From Alphaproteobacteria bacterium SO-S41 (GTDB lineage Bacteria > Pseudomonadota > Alphaproteobacteria > Micropepsales > Micropepsaceae), in the NCBI GenBank assembly GCA_019670725.1, contig AP024629.1, forward strand, positions 3,658,001-3,722,000: a stretch of 64,000 nt of DNA, given 5' to 3'. The notes under the pieces were generated by a model. It ran no database searches, was not told where the DNA came from, and saw only the letters and a list, made by a program, of their open reading frames with translations. Each line of letters starts with the position of its first letter. Position 1 is the first letter of the stretch. Position numbers and translations under genes: made by a program. This document shows positions 24,812 to 32,811 of this stretch, piece by piece.

Positions 24812-26164
24812 GTGAGCGCCGCTGCGCCCGCGACCGGCTGGCGCGCGCTGCCCCGCAAGGCCGTGACGGCGATGCGGCTGGCGTGGCGCGCCCTGCGCCG
24901 GACCCGCGCCCTGCCCGGCTTCCTGCGCACGAGCTATCATTCCAGCTTCGTGCCCGTCTGGAGCGAGGCACGCCAGACCTGGCACGCCGGCTTTTTCGCC
25001 GGCCGCCTGCTGCGGGCGATCGGCCAAGGCGCGGCGAGCCTTCTGTGGCGCAAGCCCGTCGTCTACAGCGTGCCGGTACCGCGCGCCGAAGGACGCATTC
25101 CCCGGCCGCGCATCCTGCACGCTATTCCCAATGTCTTTGTCGGCGGCTCGACGCAGCTGATCTACGATCTCTGCGCCGCCTTGGGCGAGCGCTACGAGAT
25201 GCGCATCCTGACCTCGGCTTTGCCCGCCAGCGGCGCGCATCAAGGTGTGCCGATCGCCGTCGTGCCGCATCCTGCGACGCCGGAGCGCATTGCGGCGGCG
25301 ATCGCTGCGTTCGCGCCGCAGCTCGTCCACCTCCATTATTGGGGCGAGGTCGACCGTCCCTGGTACGAAGCGGTGCTGGCGGCGGCGAAAGCGATCGGCG
25401 CTCGGATCGTCCTCAACGTGAACACGCCGGTCGCGCCGCTGCTCGATCCGGCCATCGCGGAAACCGTGTTCGTTTCCGACTATGTGCTGAAGACGTTCGG
25501 CGCCGCTGTCGCGCAGGCGCGGATCATTCATCCCGGCATCGACCTTGCCCGCTTCGCCGCGCCGGACAGTTTCGACCGCCATGCCGCCGACTCGATCGGC
25601 ATGGTCTATCGGCTGGAGCCCGACAAGCTGCAGCCCGAGGCGATCGATGTTCTGATCGATGCCTGCCGCGCCCGGCCGCGCACGCGCGCAGTGGTGGTGG
25701 GCAGCGGCTCGCTGTTCGCCGGCTTCGTCGCGCGCGCCAAGGCGGCCGGCGTGCGCGGGCAGTTCTTCTTCACCGGCGCGGTGCCGTATGAAAGCCTGCC
25801 GTCCTACTACCGGCTCTTCTCCATCTTCATCGCGCCGGTCTGGAAGGAAAGCTTCGGCCAGGTCGCGCCGTTTGCAATGAACATGGGCCAGGCGGTCGCG
25901 GGCAACCGCATCGGCGCGCTTTCCGAAATCCTCGGCTCGGCGGAGACGCTGGGCGAAACGCCGACGGAGACTTCCGCGCTGATCGTCCGCCTACTGAACG
26001 ATCCCGCGCGCGTCGCGGCGCTCGGCACGCGCAATCGCGAGATCGCGGCACGCGCGTTCGGCGTTGACGCCATGACGGCCGCCTATGGCGAGGTCTATGA
26101 CGGCGTTCTCGGCGCCGATGCAGACGTGATGACCGGGTTCCCGCCGGCCGAGGTCTACGCCTGA
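24812..26164 (+). CDS. GT4-family glycosyltransferase
   Basis: 450 residues from a GTG start at 24812, 10 bp after the preceding gene. The first 90 residues are a basic, helical extension ('MRLAWRALRRTRALPGFLRTSY') before the GT-B core begins at 'RILHAIPNVFVGGSTQLIYDLCAAL' (about 97-121). That is the usual Gly-rich donor/acceptor loop of GT4. The C-terminal domain shows 'GMVYRLEPDKLQPEAIDVLIDAC', 'FTGAVPYESLPSYYRLFSIFIAPVWKESFGQVAPFAMNMG'-type sequence and a final 'ALGTRNREIAARAF' helix. The basic extension may bind the membrane. The sugar donor is unknown. It belongs to the same operon as its neighbours. Confidence 0.88.
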   Translation: MSAAAPATGWRALPRKAVTAMRLAWRALRRTRALPGFLRTSYHSSFVPVWSEARQTWHAGFFAGRLLRAIGQGAASLLWRKPVVYSVPVPRAEGRIPRPRILHAIPNVFVGGSTQLIYDLCAALGERYEMRILTSALPASGAHQGVPIAVVPHPATPERIAAAIAAFAPQLVHLHYWGEVDRPWYEAVLAAAKAIGARIVLNVNTPVAPLLDPAIAETVFVSDYVLKTFGAAVAQARIIHPGIDLARFAAPDSFDRHAADSIGMVYRLEPDKLQPEAIDVLIDACRARPRTRAVVVGSGSLFAGFVARAKAAGVRGQFFFTGAVPYESLPSYYRLFSIFIAPVWKESFGQVAPFAMNMGQAVAGNRIGALSEILGSAETLGETPTETSALIVRLLNDPARVAALGTRNREIAARAFGVDAMTAAYGEVYDGVLGADADVMTGFPPAEVYA

Positions 26165-26174
26165 TGATCCGCCG

Positions 26175-27497
26175 ATGAAGATCGCGGCCGTGATCCATCA
26201 ATTCCCGCCGGACTTCGAAACAGGCACGGAGGTGCTCTGTCTCGCCACCATGCAGGCGCTCGCCGCGCGCGGGCATGACGTGCTGGTGTTCGCCGCCGAT
26301 CCACACCGTGCCGCCGGCGAGGCCCCGCGCAATGAACGCGTGGGCGGCATTGCGGTCATTCGTATTCCCACCCGCCTGCCCCGCCGGCTGACGCTCGCAC
26401 GCCGCCTTGTCGACGAGTTCTCGAATCCTGCCGCCCAAGCGCTTCTGCTGCGCGAGGTGACCGCCTTCGGGCCCGACGTCATCCACGGCTATCAGGCACT
26501 GCAGTTCGGGCTCGCGGCGCTGCCGCGCCTCGCCGGGATCGCCCCGCTGGTGCTGACGGCGACCGATTTCCATCTCGCCTGCCCGTCGGTGACCGGCGCG
26601 TTCGAGGACGGCAGCGCCTGTCCGGGATCGCAGGCAGACGGGCAGAGCTGCCTGATGCACGTCGAGGCACGCGAGGCGGCGCGGATTGCCGCGGCTGCGG
26701 GCTGGCGCGGACTGGCGCTGAAACTTCGCGCGGGACTCGCGCGCGCGATACCGGGACTCGACGGCCCAGGCCGGCGGCGGACTGCAATGCAGGCGCGACA
26801 GGCTGCGTCGCGCGCCGCGCTGCAGGCCGCTTCGGCGATCCTCGCCGGCAGTGCGCGCATCCGCGAGATGCTGGTCGGCGCCGGCGCGCCGCCGGATACG
26901 ACCGAGCTTTTCGCCCATGCCGCGCCGCCCGTCGCGGTTCCCGAACGGCCGATCGGCGAGACCTTGCGCGTCGCCTTCTTCGGCACGCTGTCGCCGCACA
27001 AGGGGCCGCATGTCCTGCTCGACGCCATTCCGCTGCTGGCGGCCGAGACGCGGCTTTCGTTCACGATCTGCGGACCGCCCGGCCCTGATGCGGCCTATGC
27101 GCAAGAGATCATTGCGCGCTGCACAGCGCTGGCGCGGACGACCTATCGCCCCGCCGTCGCGAATGCCGCCTTCGGCGCTCTCATGGGCGAAGCCGACATT
27201 GTCGCCCTCCCCTCGCTCTGGGAGGAGAACCGGCCTCTCACATTGCTGACCGCGCTGGAAGCCGGCCGTTACGCGGTGACGTCGGACAGCGCGGGCCTGG
27301 CCGGCGAACTGCAAGGCGGCGGTGAGACCTTCCCCGCCGGCGATGCCGGCGCGCTCGCTGCCATCCTGCGGCGGCTCGCCGCCGATCCCCGCCCCGTCCA
27401 CGCCGTGCGGCGCAACCCCGTCCGGCAGCCGGCCTTCGCGCCCTATATCGAGGCGCTGGAGCGCCGCCTCGCCACGGCGGCGGAGGCGCGGCGATGA
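26175..27497 (+). CDS. GT4-family glycosyltransferase with Cys-containing insert
   Basis: 440 residues. The N-terminus reads MKIAAVIHQFPPDFETGTEV, the GT4 start. A cysteine-bearing loop follows 'LTATDFHLACPS' and 'DGSACPGSQADGQSCLMH' (about 130-160), equivalent to the Cys-rich loop of many GT4 enzymes ('C-RG-L---G--C-GP--C--C'). The C-terminal domain has 'VAFFGTLSPHKGPHVLLDAIPLL' (about 257-279) and 'ALPSLWEENRPLTLLTALEAG'. It is closely related in layout to the next gene, with which it overlaps by 4 bp (ATGA). The two look like tandem duplicates that have diverged. Confidence 0.88.
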   Translation: MKIAAVIHQFPPDFETGTEVLCLATMQALAARGHDVLVFAADPHRAAGEAPRNERVGGIAVIRIPTRLPRRLTLARRLVDEFSNPAAQALLLREVTAFGPDVIHGYQALQFGLAALPRLAGIAPLVLTATDFHLACPSVTGAFEDGSACPGSQADGQSCLMHVEAREAARIAAAAGWRGLALKLRAGLARAIPGLDGPGRRRTAMQARQAASRAALQAASAILAGSARIREMLVGAGAPPDTTELFAHAAPPVAVPERPIGETLRVAFFGTLSPHKGPHVLLDAIPLLAAETRLSFTICGPPGPDAAYAQEIIARCTALARTTYRPAVANAAFGALMGEADIVALPSLWEENRPLTLLTALEAGRYAVTSDSAGLAGELQGGGETFPAGDAGALAAILRRLAADPRPVHAVRRNPVRQPAFAPYIEALERRLATAAEARR

Positions 27498-28840
27498 AGA
27501 TCGCGCTCTTCGTGCACTGCTTCTTCCCGGCGCATTATTTCGGGACCGAGGCCTATACGCTGAACCTCGCAAGGGAACTGCAGGCGCTCGGCCATGCGCC
27601 GACCGTCGTCAGCGCGACCTTCCAGGGGGAGACGCGCCAGAAGCGCCTGGTCGAGTCCTATGACTGGCAAGGCATTCCCGTTCTCTCGATCGATAAGAAT
27701 GCGGTGCCTCACAGGGACATTGCGGGCACCTATGACCAGCCCATCATGCGCTGGGTGCACGAGCGGATCTTGCGGCAGCTGCAGCCGGACGCCGTGCATG
27801 TCTGCCATCTCATCAACCACACGCGTGCCTTGCTCGATGCAACGGCGGCGCTGGGCATTCCGACCTTCGCGACGCTGACCGATTTCTACGGCTTCTGTCT
27901 CACCAACCGGCTGGAGGCGGCGCATGGCGGATTATGCGCCGGACCGAATCGCACGCGCTCCAACTGCATCGCCTGCCATCTGAAGGCCGCCGCGGGGCAG
28001 CCGGGTTCGGGCCTGCTGTCGCGCGCGCTTGGGTCACCGGCGCTGCGCCCGCTTGCCGCGCCCGCGCTGGCGCTCGCAGGGCGCATCCGGCCGGCCTTTC
28101 AGGCGGGATCGCTGCGGCCGGCCGACATCATCCGGCGTCCGGACGTGCTGCGCGAGGCGCTGGCGGGCTACAAAGAGGCGATCGCGCCCAGCACCTTCCT
28201 GCGCGATGCCTATGCCGCGAACGGCTTCCCCGCACCGCTGCGGCTCAGCCATTTCGGCATCGACATCGACCGCAGCGCCAAGCCGCCCCCTCCCGCGCCG
28301 GAGACGCTGCGCCTCGGCTATATCGGGCAGCTCGCCGCTCATAAGGGCGTGGATATCCTGCTGAGCGCGCTGAAGGCGGCGGCGCGGCCCAATCTGTCGC
28401 TGAAAATCTGGGGCGACGAGGGGCAGGACGCGGCCTATGCAGGGCGGCTTCGCACGCTGGCAGCCGGCCAGCCGGTGCAGTTCGAGGGCACCTTCATGCC
28501 CGAGCGGCTCGCGGGGATTTTTGCCGATCTCGACCTGCTGGTCATTCCCTCGACCTGGTACGAGAACAGCCCGTTGATCCTGCTGCAGGCGCTCGCGACC
28601 CATACGCCGGTCGTGGTTTCCGATGTCGCGGGCCTCACGGAGTTCATCGTTCCCGAGGTCTCCGGCTTCGCGGTGCCGCGCGGCAACACCGCGGCGCTGA
28701 CCGCTTTGCTCGCCCGGCTCGCGGACCGCCCGGACGCGGTGCACGACATGTCCCCGCTGACACATTACGCGCGCACCGTGCGCGACATGGCGGCGGATGT
28801 CGTCGCGATGTATGCAGGCCACGGCCTGCCAAGCCCTTAA
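27494..28840 (+). CDS. GT4-family glycosyltransferase, tandem paralogue
   Basis: 448 residues; the ATG overlaps the stop of the previous GT4 gene (ATGA), so translation is probably coupled. The start MKIALFVHCFFPAHYFGTEA parallels its neighbour's. The Cys loop is 'DFYGFCLTN', 'GGLCAGPNRTRSNCIACH' (about 134-160), with four cysteines. The C-terminal part shows 'LRLGYIGQLAAHKGVDILLSALKAA' (about 270-295) and 'LVIPSTWYENSPLILLQALATHTPVVVSDVAGL' in outline, with the conserved E. It is the last GT gene before a 156-bp gap and the third KpsE-like gene. The sugar donor is unknown. Confidence 0.89.
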   Translation: MKIALFVHCFFPAHYFGTEAYTLNLARELQALGHAPTVVSATFQGETRQKRLVESYDWQGIPVLSIDKNAVPHRDIAGTYDQPIMRWVHERILRQLQPDAVHVCHLINHTRALLDATAALGIPTFATLTDFYGFCLTNRLEAAHGGLCAGPNRTRSNCIACHLKAAAGQPGSGLLSRALGSPALRPLAAPALALAGRIRPAFQAGSLRPADIIRRPDVLREALAGYKEAIAPSTFLRDAYAANGFPAPLRLSHFGIDIDRSAKPPPPAPETLRLGYIGQLAAHKGVDILLSALKAAARPNLSLKIWGDEGQDAAYAGRLRTLAAGQPVQFEGTFMPERLAGIFADLDLLVIPSTWYENSPLILLQALATHTPVVVSDVAGLTEFIVPEVSGFAVPRGNTAALTALLARLADRPDAVHDMSPLTHYARTVRDMAADVVAMYAGHGLPSP

Positions 28841-28996
28841 ACGCCCGCGGAAATGCCCCAATTCGGCCACGGCGCGCCGCGAGACAGGGCCATCCGCAAG
28901 CTTGGCGCGGGCGACGACAATCTGTATCTTCCCGCAGGTGCGAAGCCCGACCCGGTACGGCGGTTCTGAGCGCAGTTCAAAGGTCGACAACGCGAG

Positions 28997-30277
28997 ATGG
29001 CATCCATCGAAGGCGATACCGGCGACCGGCCGCAGACCCGCGACGTCGCGCTGCGCCGGGGCACCGCCGCCTCGGCCCTGCTGCGCCGCGCCGCGCAGCT
29101 GGCGCGGGAAGACACGCTGCCGGTCTCGGCGCTGCCCGCGATCCTGCGTCCGCGCGGGACGATTTCGGACGGCAGCGGCGGCTGGTACAGCATCGCGATC
29201 CGCGTCAGCTTCGTCGCCGTCTTCCTTGTGCCGGCGATCCTCGCGAGCATCTATTACGGCTTCATCGCCTCCGGTCAGTATTCGACCGAAGTCCGCTTCG
29301 CCGTGCGGGCGGGGGAGCGCTCGTCGCTGGAGCAGATCGCCTCGATGGGCGCGCTCGGCAACCTCGCCGCCGTGTCGCAGGCGCAGGATACGCTCGTCAT
29401 CACGAACTACATCCAGAGCCGCGGGCTCGTCGAGCAGCTCGACGCCGAGCTCAATCTCAGGGCGATGTATTCGCGCGACAACATCGATTTCCTGTCGTCT
29501 GTCGATCCCGAAGCCTCGATCGAAAAGCTGGTCCGTTACTGGCGCCACCATGTGCGGGTCGCGATCGAGAATACGTCCGGCCTGGTGACGATCACCGTCT
29601 ATGCCTTCACTCCCGAAGACGCGCTGGCGATCACCCAGGCGATTACCAAGCACAGTGAAGATCTGGTCAACCAGATGTCCGTGCGCTCGTCGGGCGACCT
29701 GTTGAAAGACACCGAAAGCGAACTGGAACGCGCCGAAGCGCGGCTGAAGGAAACCCGCGGCAGGCTGCAGGCGCTGCGCAATTCGGAAGGCACGCTCGAT
29801 CCCAATGCCTCCGCCGAGGGACTTGGCGATTTGCTGAAGGCGCTGCGCCAGGAGCGGATCGCGGCCGCCAGCCAGCTTGCGACGATGAGCGCCGGCCTTT
29901 CGCCCAGTGCGCCGCAGCTGAAGCCCCTGCGCGCGCGCATCGAAGCGCTGGATGCGCAGATCGCGCAGCTCGAAAGCGAGATGACGGGCGACGAGACCAA
30001 GGACCTGTCGTCCGCGATGACGAATTTCGACGCGCTCGAACTCGACAACCAGGTGGCCGAACGTCGCTATGCCGCGGCGATGTCGGCGCTGGAAGCGGCG
30101 CGGCTTTCGGCCGAGCGGCGGCGCACCTATGTCACGACCTTCGTCGAGCCCGCGCTGCCCGAAGAGCCAAGCGCCCCGCCGCGCTTCTGGTACATCCTGG
30201 CGGGCATCTTCACACCCTTCTTCGCCTGGGCCGGGTTGGCGGGCGCGGCCAGTTTCGTGCGCACCAAACTGCTATGA
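28997..30277 (+). CDS. KpsE-like polysaccharide co-polymerase/export protein (copy 3)
   Basis: 426 residues. A 60-residue cytoplasmic tail precedes a membrane span (about 66-90, 'IRVSFVAVFLVPAILASIYYGFI'). The periplasmic domain has 'SGLVTITVYAFTPEDALAITQAI', a coiled coil (about 225-335, 'PQLKPLRARIEALDAQIAQLESEMTG') and a C-terminal span (about 397-417). Of the three copies this one is nearest the KpsT-like gene (10 bp) and is the most typical KpsE/BexC/CtrB protein. It should join the ABC exporter to the outer-membrane channel. The 156-bp gap upstream allows a separate promoter, but I see no clear one. Confidence 0.91.
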   Translation: MASIEGDTGDRPQTRDVALRRGTAASALLRRAAQLAREDTLPVSALPAILRPRGTISDGSGGWYSIAIRVSFVAVFLVPAILASIYYGFIASGQYSTEVRFAVRAGERSSLEQIASMGALGNLAAVSQAQDTLVITNYIQSRGLVEQLDAELNLRAMYSRDNIDFLSSVDPEASIEKLVRYWRHHVRVAIENTSGLVTITVYAFTPEDALAITQAITKHSEDLVNQMSVRSSGDLLKDTESELERAEARLKETRGRLQALRNSEGTLDPNASAEGLGDLLKALRQERIAAASQLATMSAGLSPSAPQLKPLRARIEALDAQIAQLESEMTGDETKDLSSAMTNFDALELDNQVAERRYAAAMSALEAARLSAERRRTYVTTFVEPALPEEPSAPPRFWYILAGIFTPFFAWAGLAGAASFVRTKLL

Positions 30278-30287
30278 TCGCCGCCAC

Positions 30288-30938
30288 ATGATCAGGCTGA
30301 TCGACGTCACCAAGACGTATCGCTCCAACCAGGTGCGCAAGACCGTGCTGGACAACGTGTCGGCGGTGTTCGACACGCGGCATGCCTATGGCATTCTGGG
30401 CCTCAACGGCGCCGGCAAGTCGACCCTGCTGCGCCTCGTCGCGGGAACCGAGATGCCCAATCGCGGGCGGATCTATCGCGGCGCCTCGATCTCGTGGCCG
30501 CTGGCGTTCGGCGGAGGTTTCCATCCGGGAATGACGGGCCGCGAGAACCTGAATTTCGTCGCCAACATCTATGGCGTCAGCGGGCGCTACGTGACCGGCT
30601 TCGTCGCCGATTTCGCCGAACTCGGCGCCTATATCGACGCGCCGGTGCAGTCCTATTCCGCGGGCATGCAGGCCCGCCTCGCCTTCGCCATGTCGATGGC
30701 GATCGAGTTCGACTTCTACCTGATCGACGAGGTCACCGCGGTCGGCGACGAGCGCTTTGCCGCGCGCTGCACCCAGGCCCTGCTTGAGCGCCGCTCGCGC
30801 AGCGGTTTGATGATCGTGTCGCACGGCATCGGGGCCATCAAGGCGCTGTGCGACCGGGCCGCGATCCTGAAGGACGGCAAGCTGATCCTGTTCGACGATG
30901 TCGATACGGCGATCGAGGTCTATCGCAAGACCTATTGA
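30288..30938 (+). CDS. kpsT: KpsT-like ATPase of a polysaccharide ABC exporter
   Basis: 216 residues from the ATG at 30288 (KpsT is usually about 219). Motifs in order are Walker A GLNGAGKST (about 38-46), a 'PLAFGGGFHPGMTGRENLNFVANIYG' segment typical of capsule ATPases, the signature 'YSAGMQARLAFAMSMA' (about 123-138), Walker B 'FYLIDEVTAVGD' (about 143-154) and the H-loop 'IVSHG' (about 175). It should energise export of a lipid-linked polysaccharide. A KpsM permease partner is required by the family but is not encoded in this window. It converges with the GT2 gene, with 3 bp between stops. Confidence 0.93.
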   Translation: MIRLIDVTKTYRSNQVRKTVLDNVSAVFDTRHAYGILGLNGAGKSTLLRLVAGTEMPNRGRIYRGASISWPLAFGGGFHPGMTGRENLNFVANIYGVSGRYVTGFVADFAELGAYIDAPVQSYSAGMQARLAFAMSMAIEFDFYLIDEVTAVGDERFAARCTQALLERRSRSGLMIVSHGIGAIKALCDRAAILKDGKLILFDDVDTAIEVYRKTY

Positions 30939-30941
30939 CGC

Positions 30942-32801
30942 TCAGGCGAGCCGCGGCGTTTCGGACGCCAGCGAGAAGGCCGGGTGGAAATAGGGATCGT
31001 TGGCGATGGCGTCGCGCCACCGCTTGAGGAAGCGCTGCCGCTGGTCGGCATGACGTTGGCCGCTCGCAAGGCTCGGCCGTCCGCGCGTCGCGGATTCGAA
31101 ATGGACCAGCTCCACGTCGGGACGCCAGACCGTCGCATGGCCGAGCGCGTCAAGGCGCAGGCAAAGGTCGATATCATTGAACTCGACGGCAAAGGACGCT
31201 TCGTCGAAGCCGCCGACCTCCGCGAATAAGGACCGCCGGACCGCGAGGCATGCGCCGGTCACTGCCGCGACACGGTGCGGCATCGCCAATGCGCGGCGAT
31301 AGCCGGTCTCGCCGCGCTTGGCGCCGCGATAGAAATGCCCCGCCGCGCCGTGCAGACCCAGCACGATGCCGGCATGCTGGATCCCGCCGGCGGGATAGAA
31401 GAGCTTGGCGCCGACCGCGCCATTGCCCGGCTGCATCGCCGTATCGGCCAATTTCTCAAGCCAGCCGGGATCGATGGCTTCGACATCGTTGTTCAGGAAG
31501 ACCAGCAGTTCCGACTTTCCGCGTGCCGCCGCGGTGTTGCAGATCGCGGCGAAATTGAAGGCCCCGGGAACCGGCACGACAGACACCCGAGGATCGGCGG
31601 CGATGCTGTCCAGATAGCGCCGGGCGACCGGATCAACGGTGTCGTTGTCGGCGACGATCACATTGAGGCGCGGATAGTTCGTCTTCTTCAGCAGGCTTTC
31701 CATGCAGCGCATCAGCATGTCGGGCCGGTCGCGCGTCGGCACCACGACATCGACCGACGGCAAATCTGACGACGGCGCCGGCAGGTGGGCCAGTGGGCTT
31801 GAGCGCTCGCCTTCCGGACGCGCCCGATAGATGAGGACGCGCGCGAGATGATGGACGCGGCCGCCGCCGGGCGGTGCGGCGCTGCGGCGCGCGGCGCGGC
31901 CTTCAAGCGCCGGCGGCTGCGGCCAGCGGAACAGCGGCCGCCGCGAGCGGGCGACGATGCCCGGCTCGTCCTCGTCAAAGGTCAGTGCCGCGATATCCGG
32001 CTCGCGCTGGAAGGTCGAGATCAGGGCGGCGACCGCCTCGGGCGCGACACGGTCGCCGGCTTCGAGTGCGACGGTGGCCAGGGAAACACTGCCGGATGCC
32101 GCCGCCGATGCGACGATCGCGACGCGCGGTTCCGCGGCCAATGCAGAGTCCCGCTTCAACGTCTCCGTCTCGCGCTCCCCGGCCGCCACGAGGAGGAGTT
32201 CCCAGCGCGGGCAGCTCTGGCGCTGCAGGCTGATCAGCGTCTCGCGCCAGCCGCGATGACCGGCATCCACGCCGGTGAAGCGGATGGGCGCGGCCGTCGC
32301 CATATCGTCGGACAGGCGATCAAGGCCGGCCGGTTCCGGCTCGCGGCGGCGGGCCCGGCGCCACAGATCGTAGGATTCGAGAGGCTCGTCATGCAGCGCG
32401 ACGGCGAGCTTGCGCCGGCTCCCTTCGCGCCGTCCGGCGGCATGCTGCACCAACCCGACGAGACCCGCGCGCGGCGAGCGAGCGGCCCGGGCGGCGAGCG
32501 AGGTCATGGCGAGCACGCGGATCGGCTCCACGCGGAACCGGTCCTGCGTCACGCCGGGGCCGGGATCGATCGCGACCTCGGCGCCCGCCGGGAAGCGGCC
32601 GCGCCAGATCGCCCGGCCGCAGACCGGCGCGGGCAGGATGACGTATTCTTCCGCGCCGGCGAGGGTGAAGCGCAGGGTCGGTCGCACGGGATCGGCGAGG
32701 AAACTGGCGGCATAGGTGAGCTCGACCCAGCGCCCCGCGAACCGCCGGTCGCGATCGACCGGCAGCCAGACGGGTTCGCGCGGAGGCCGCGCGCCGGTCA
32801 T
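30942..32801 (-). CDS. GT2-family glycosyltransferase with degenerate extra N-terminal GT2 domain
   Basis: 619 residues. The C-terminal GT2 domain (about 348-600) is intact: 'DVVVPTRDRPDMLMRCMESLL', 'VIVADNDTVDP', 'LVFLNNDVEAIDPGWL' (the D-x-D-like motif), 'AVTGACLAVRRSLFAEVGGFDE' and 'EFNDIDLCLRL'. An N-terminal beta domain occupies about 10-100. Between them (about 173-285) is a shrunken copy of a second GT2 domain ('WRETLISLQRQSCPRWELLLVA', 'LEAGDRVAPEAVAALISTFQREPDIAAL') with no acidic metal motif. Double-GT2 proteins of this design are common in O-antigen and capsule loci; here one domain appears dead. It follows the Wza-like gene by 10 bp. Confidence 0.9.
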   Translation of the reverse strand: MTGARPPREPVWLPVDRDRRFAGRWVELTYAASFLADPVRPTLRFTLAGAEEYVILPAPVCGRAIWRGRFPAGAEVAIDPGPGVTQDRFRVEPIRVLAMTSLAARAARSPRAGLVGLVQHAAGRREGSRRKLAVALHDEPLESYDLWRRARRREPEPAGLDRLSDDMATAAPIRFTGVDAGHRGWRETLISLQRQSCPRWELLLVAAGERETETLKRDSALAAEPRVAIVASAAASGSVSLATVALEAGDRVAPEAVAALISTFQREPDIAALTFDEDEPGIVARSRRPLFRWPQPPALEGRAARRSAAPPGGGRVHHLARVLIYRARPEGERSSPLAHLPAPSSDLPSVDVVVPTRDRPDMLMRCMESLLKKTNYPRLNVIVADNDTVDPVARRYLDSIAADPRVSVVPVPGAFNFAAICNTAAARGKSELLVFLNNDVEAIDPGWLEKLADTAMQPGNGAVGAKLFYPAGGIQHAGIVLGLHGAAGHFYRGAKRGETGYRRALAMPHRVAAVTGACLAVRRSLFAEVGGFDEASFAVEFNDIDLCLRLDALGHATVWRPDVELVHFESATRGRPSLASGQRHADQRQRFLKRWRDAIANDPYFHPAFSLASETPRLA

Positions 32802-32811
32802 GCGAAAACGC

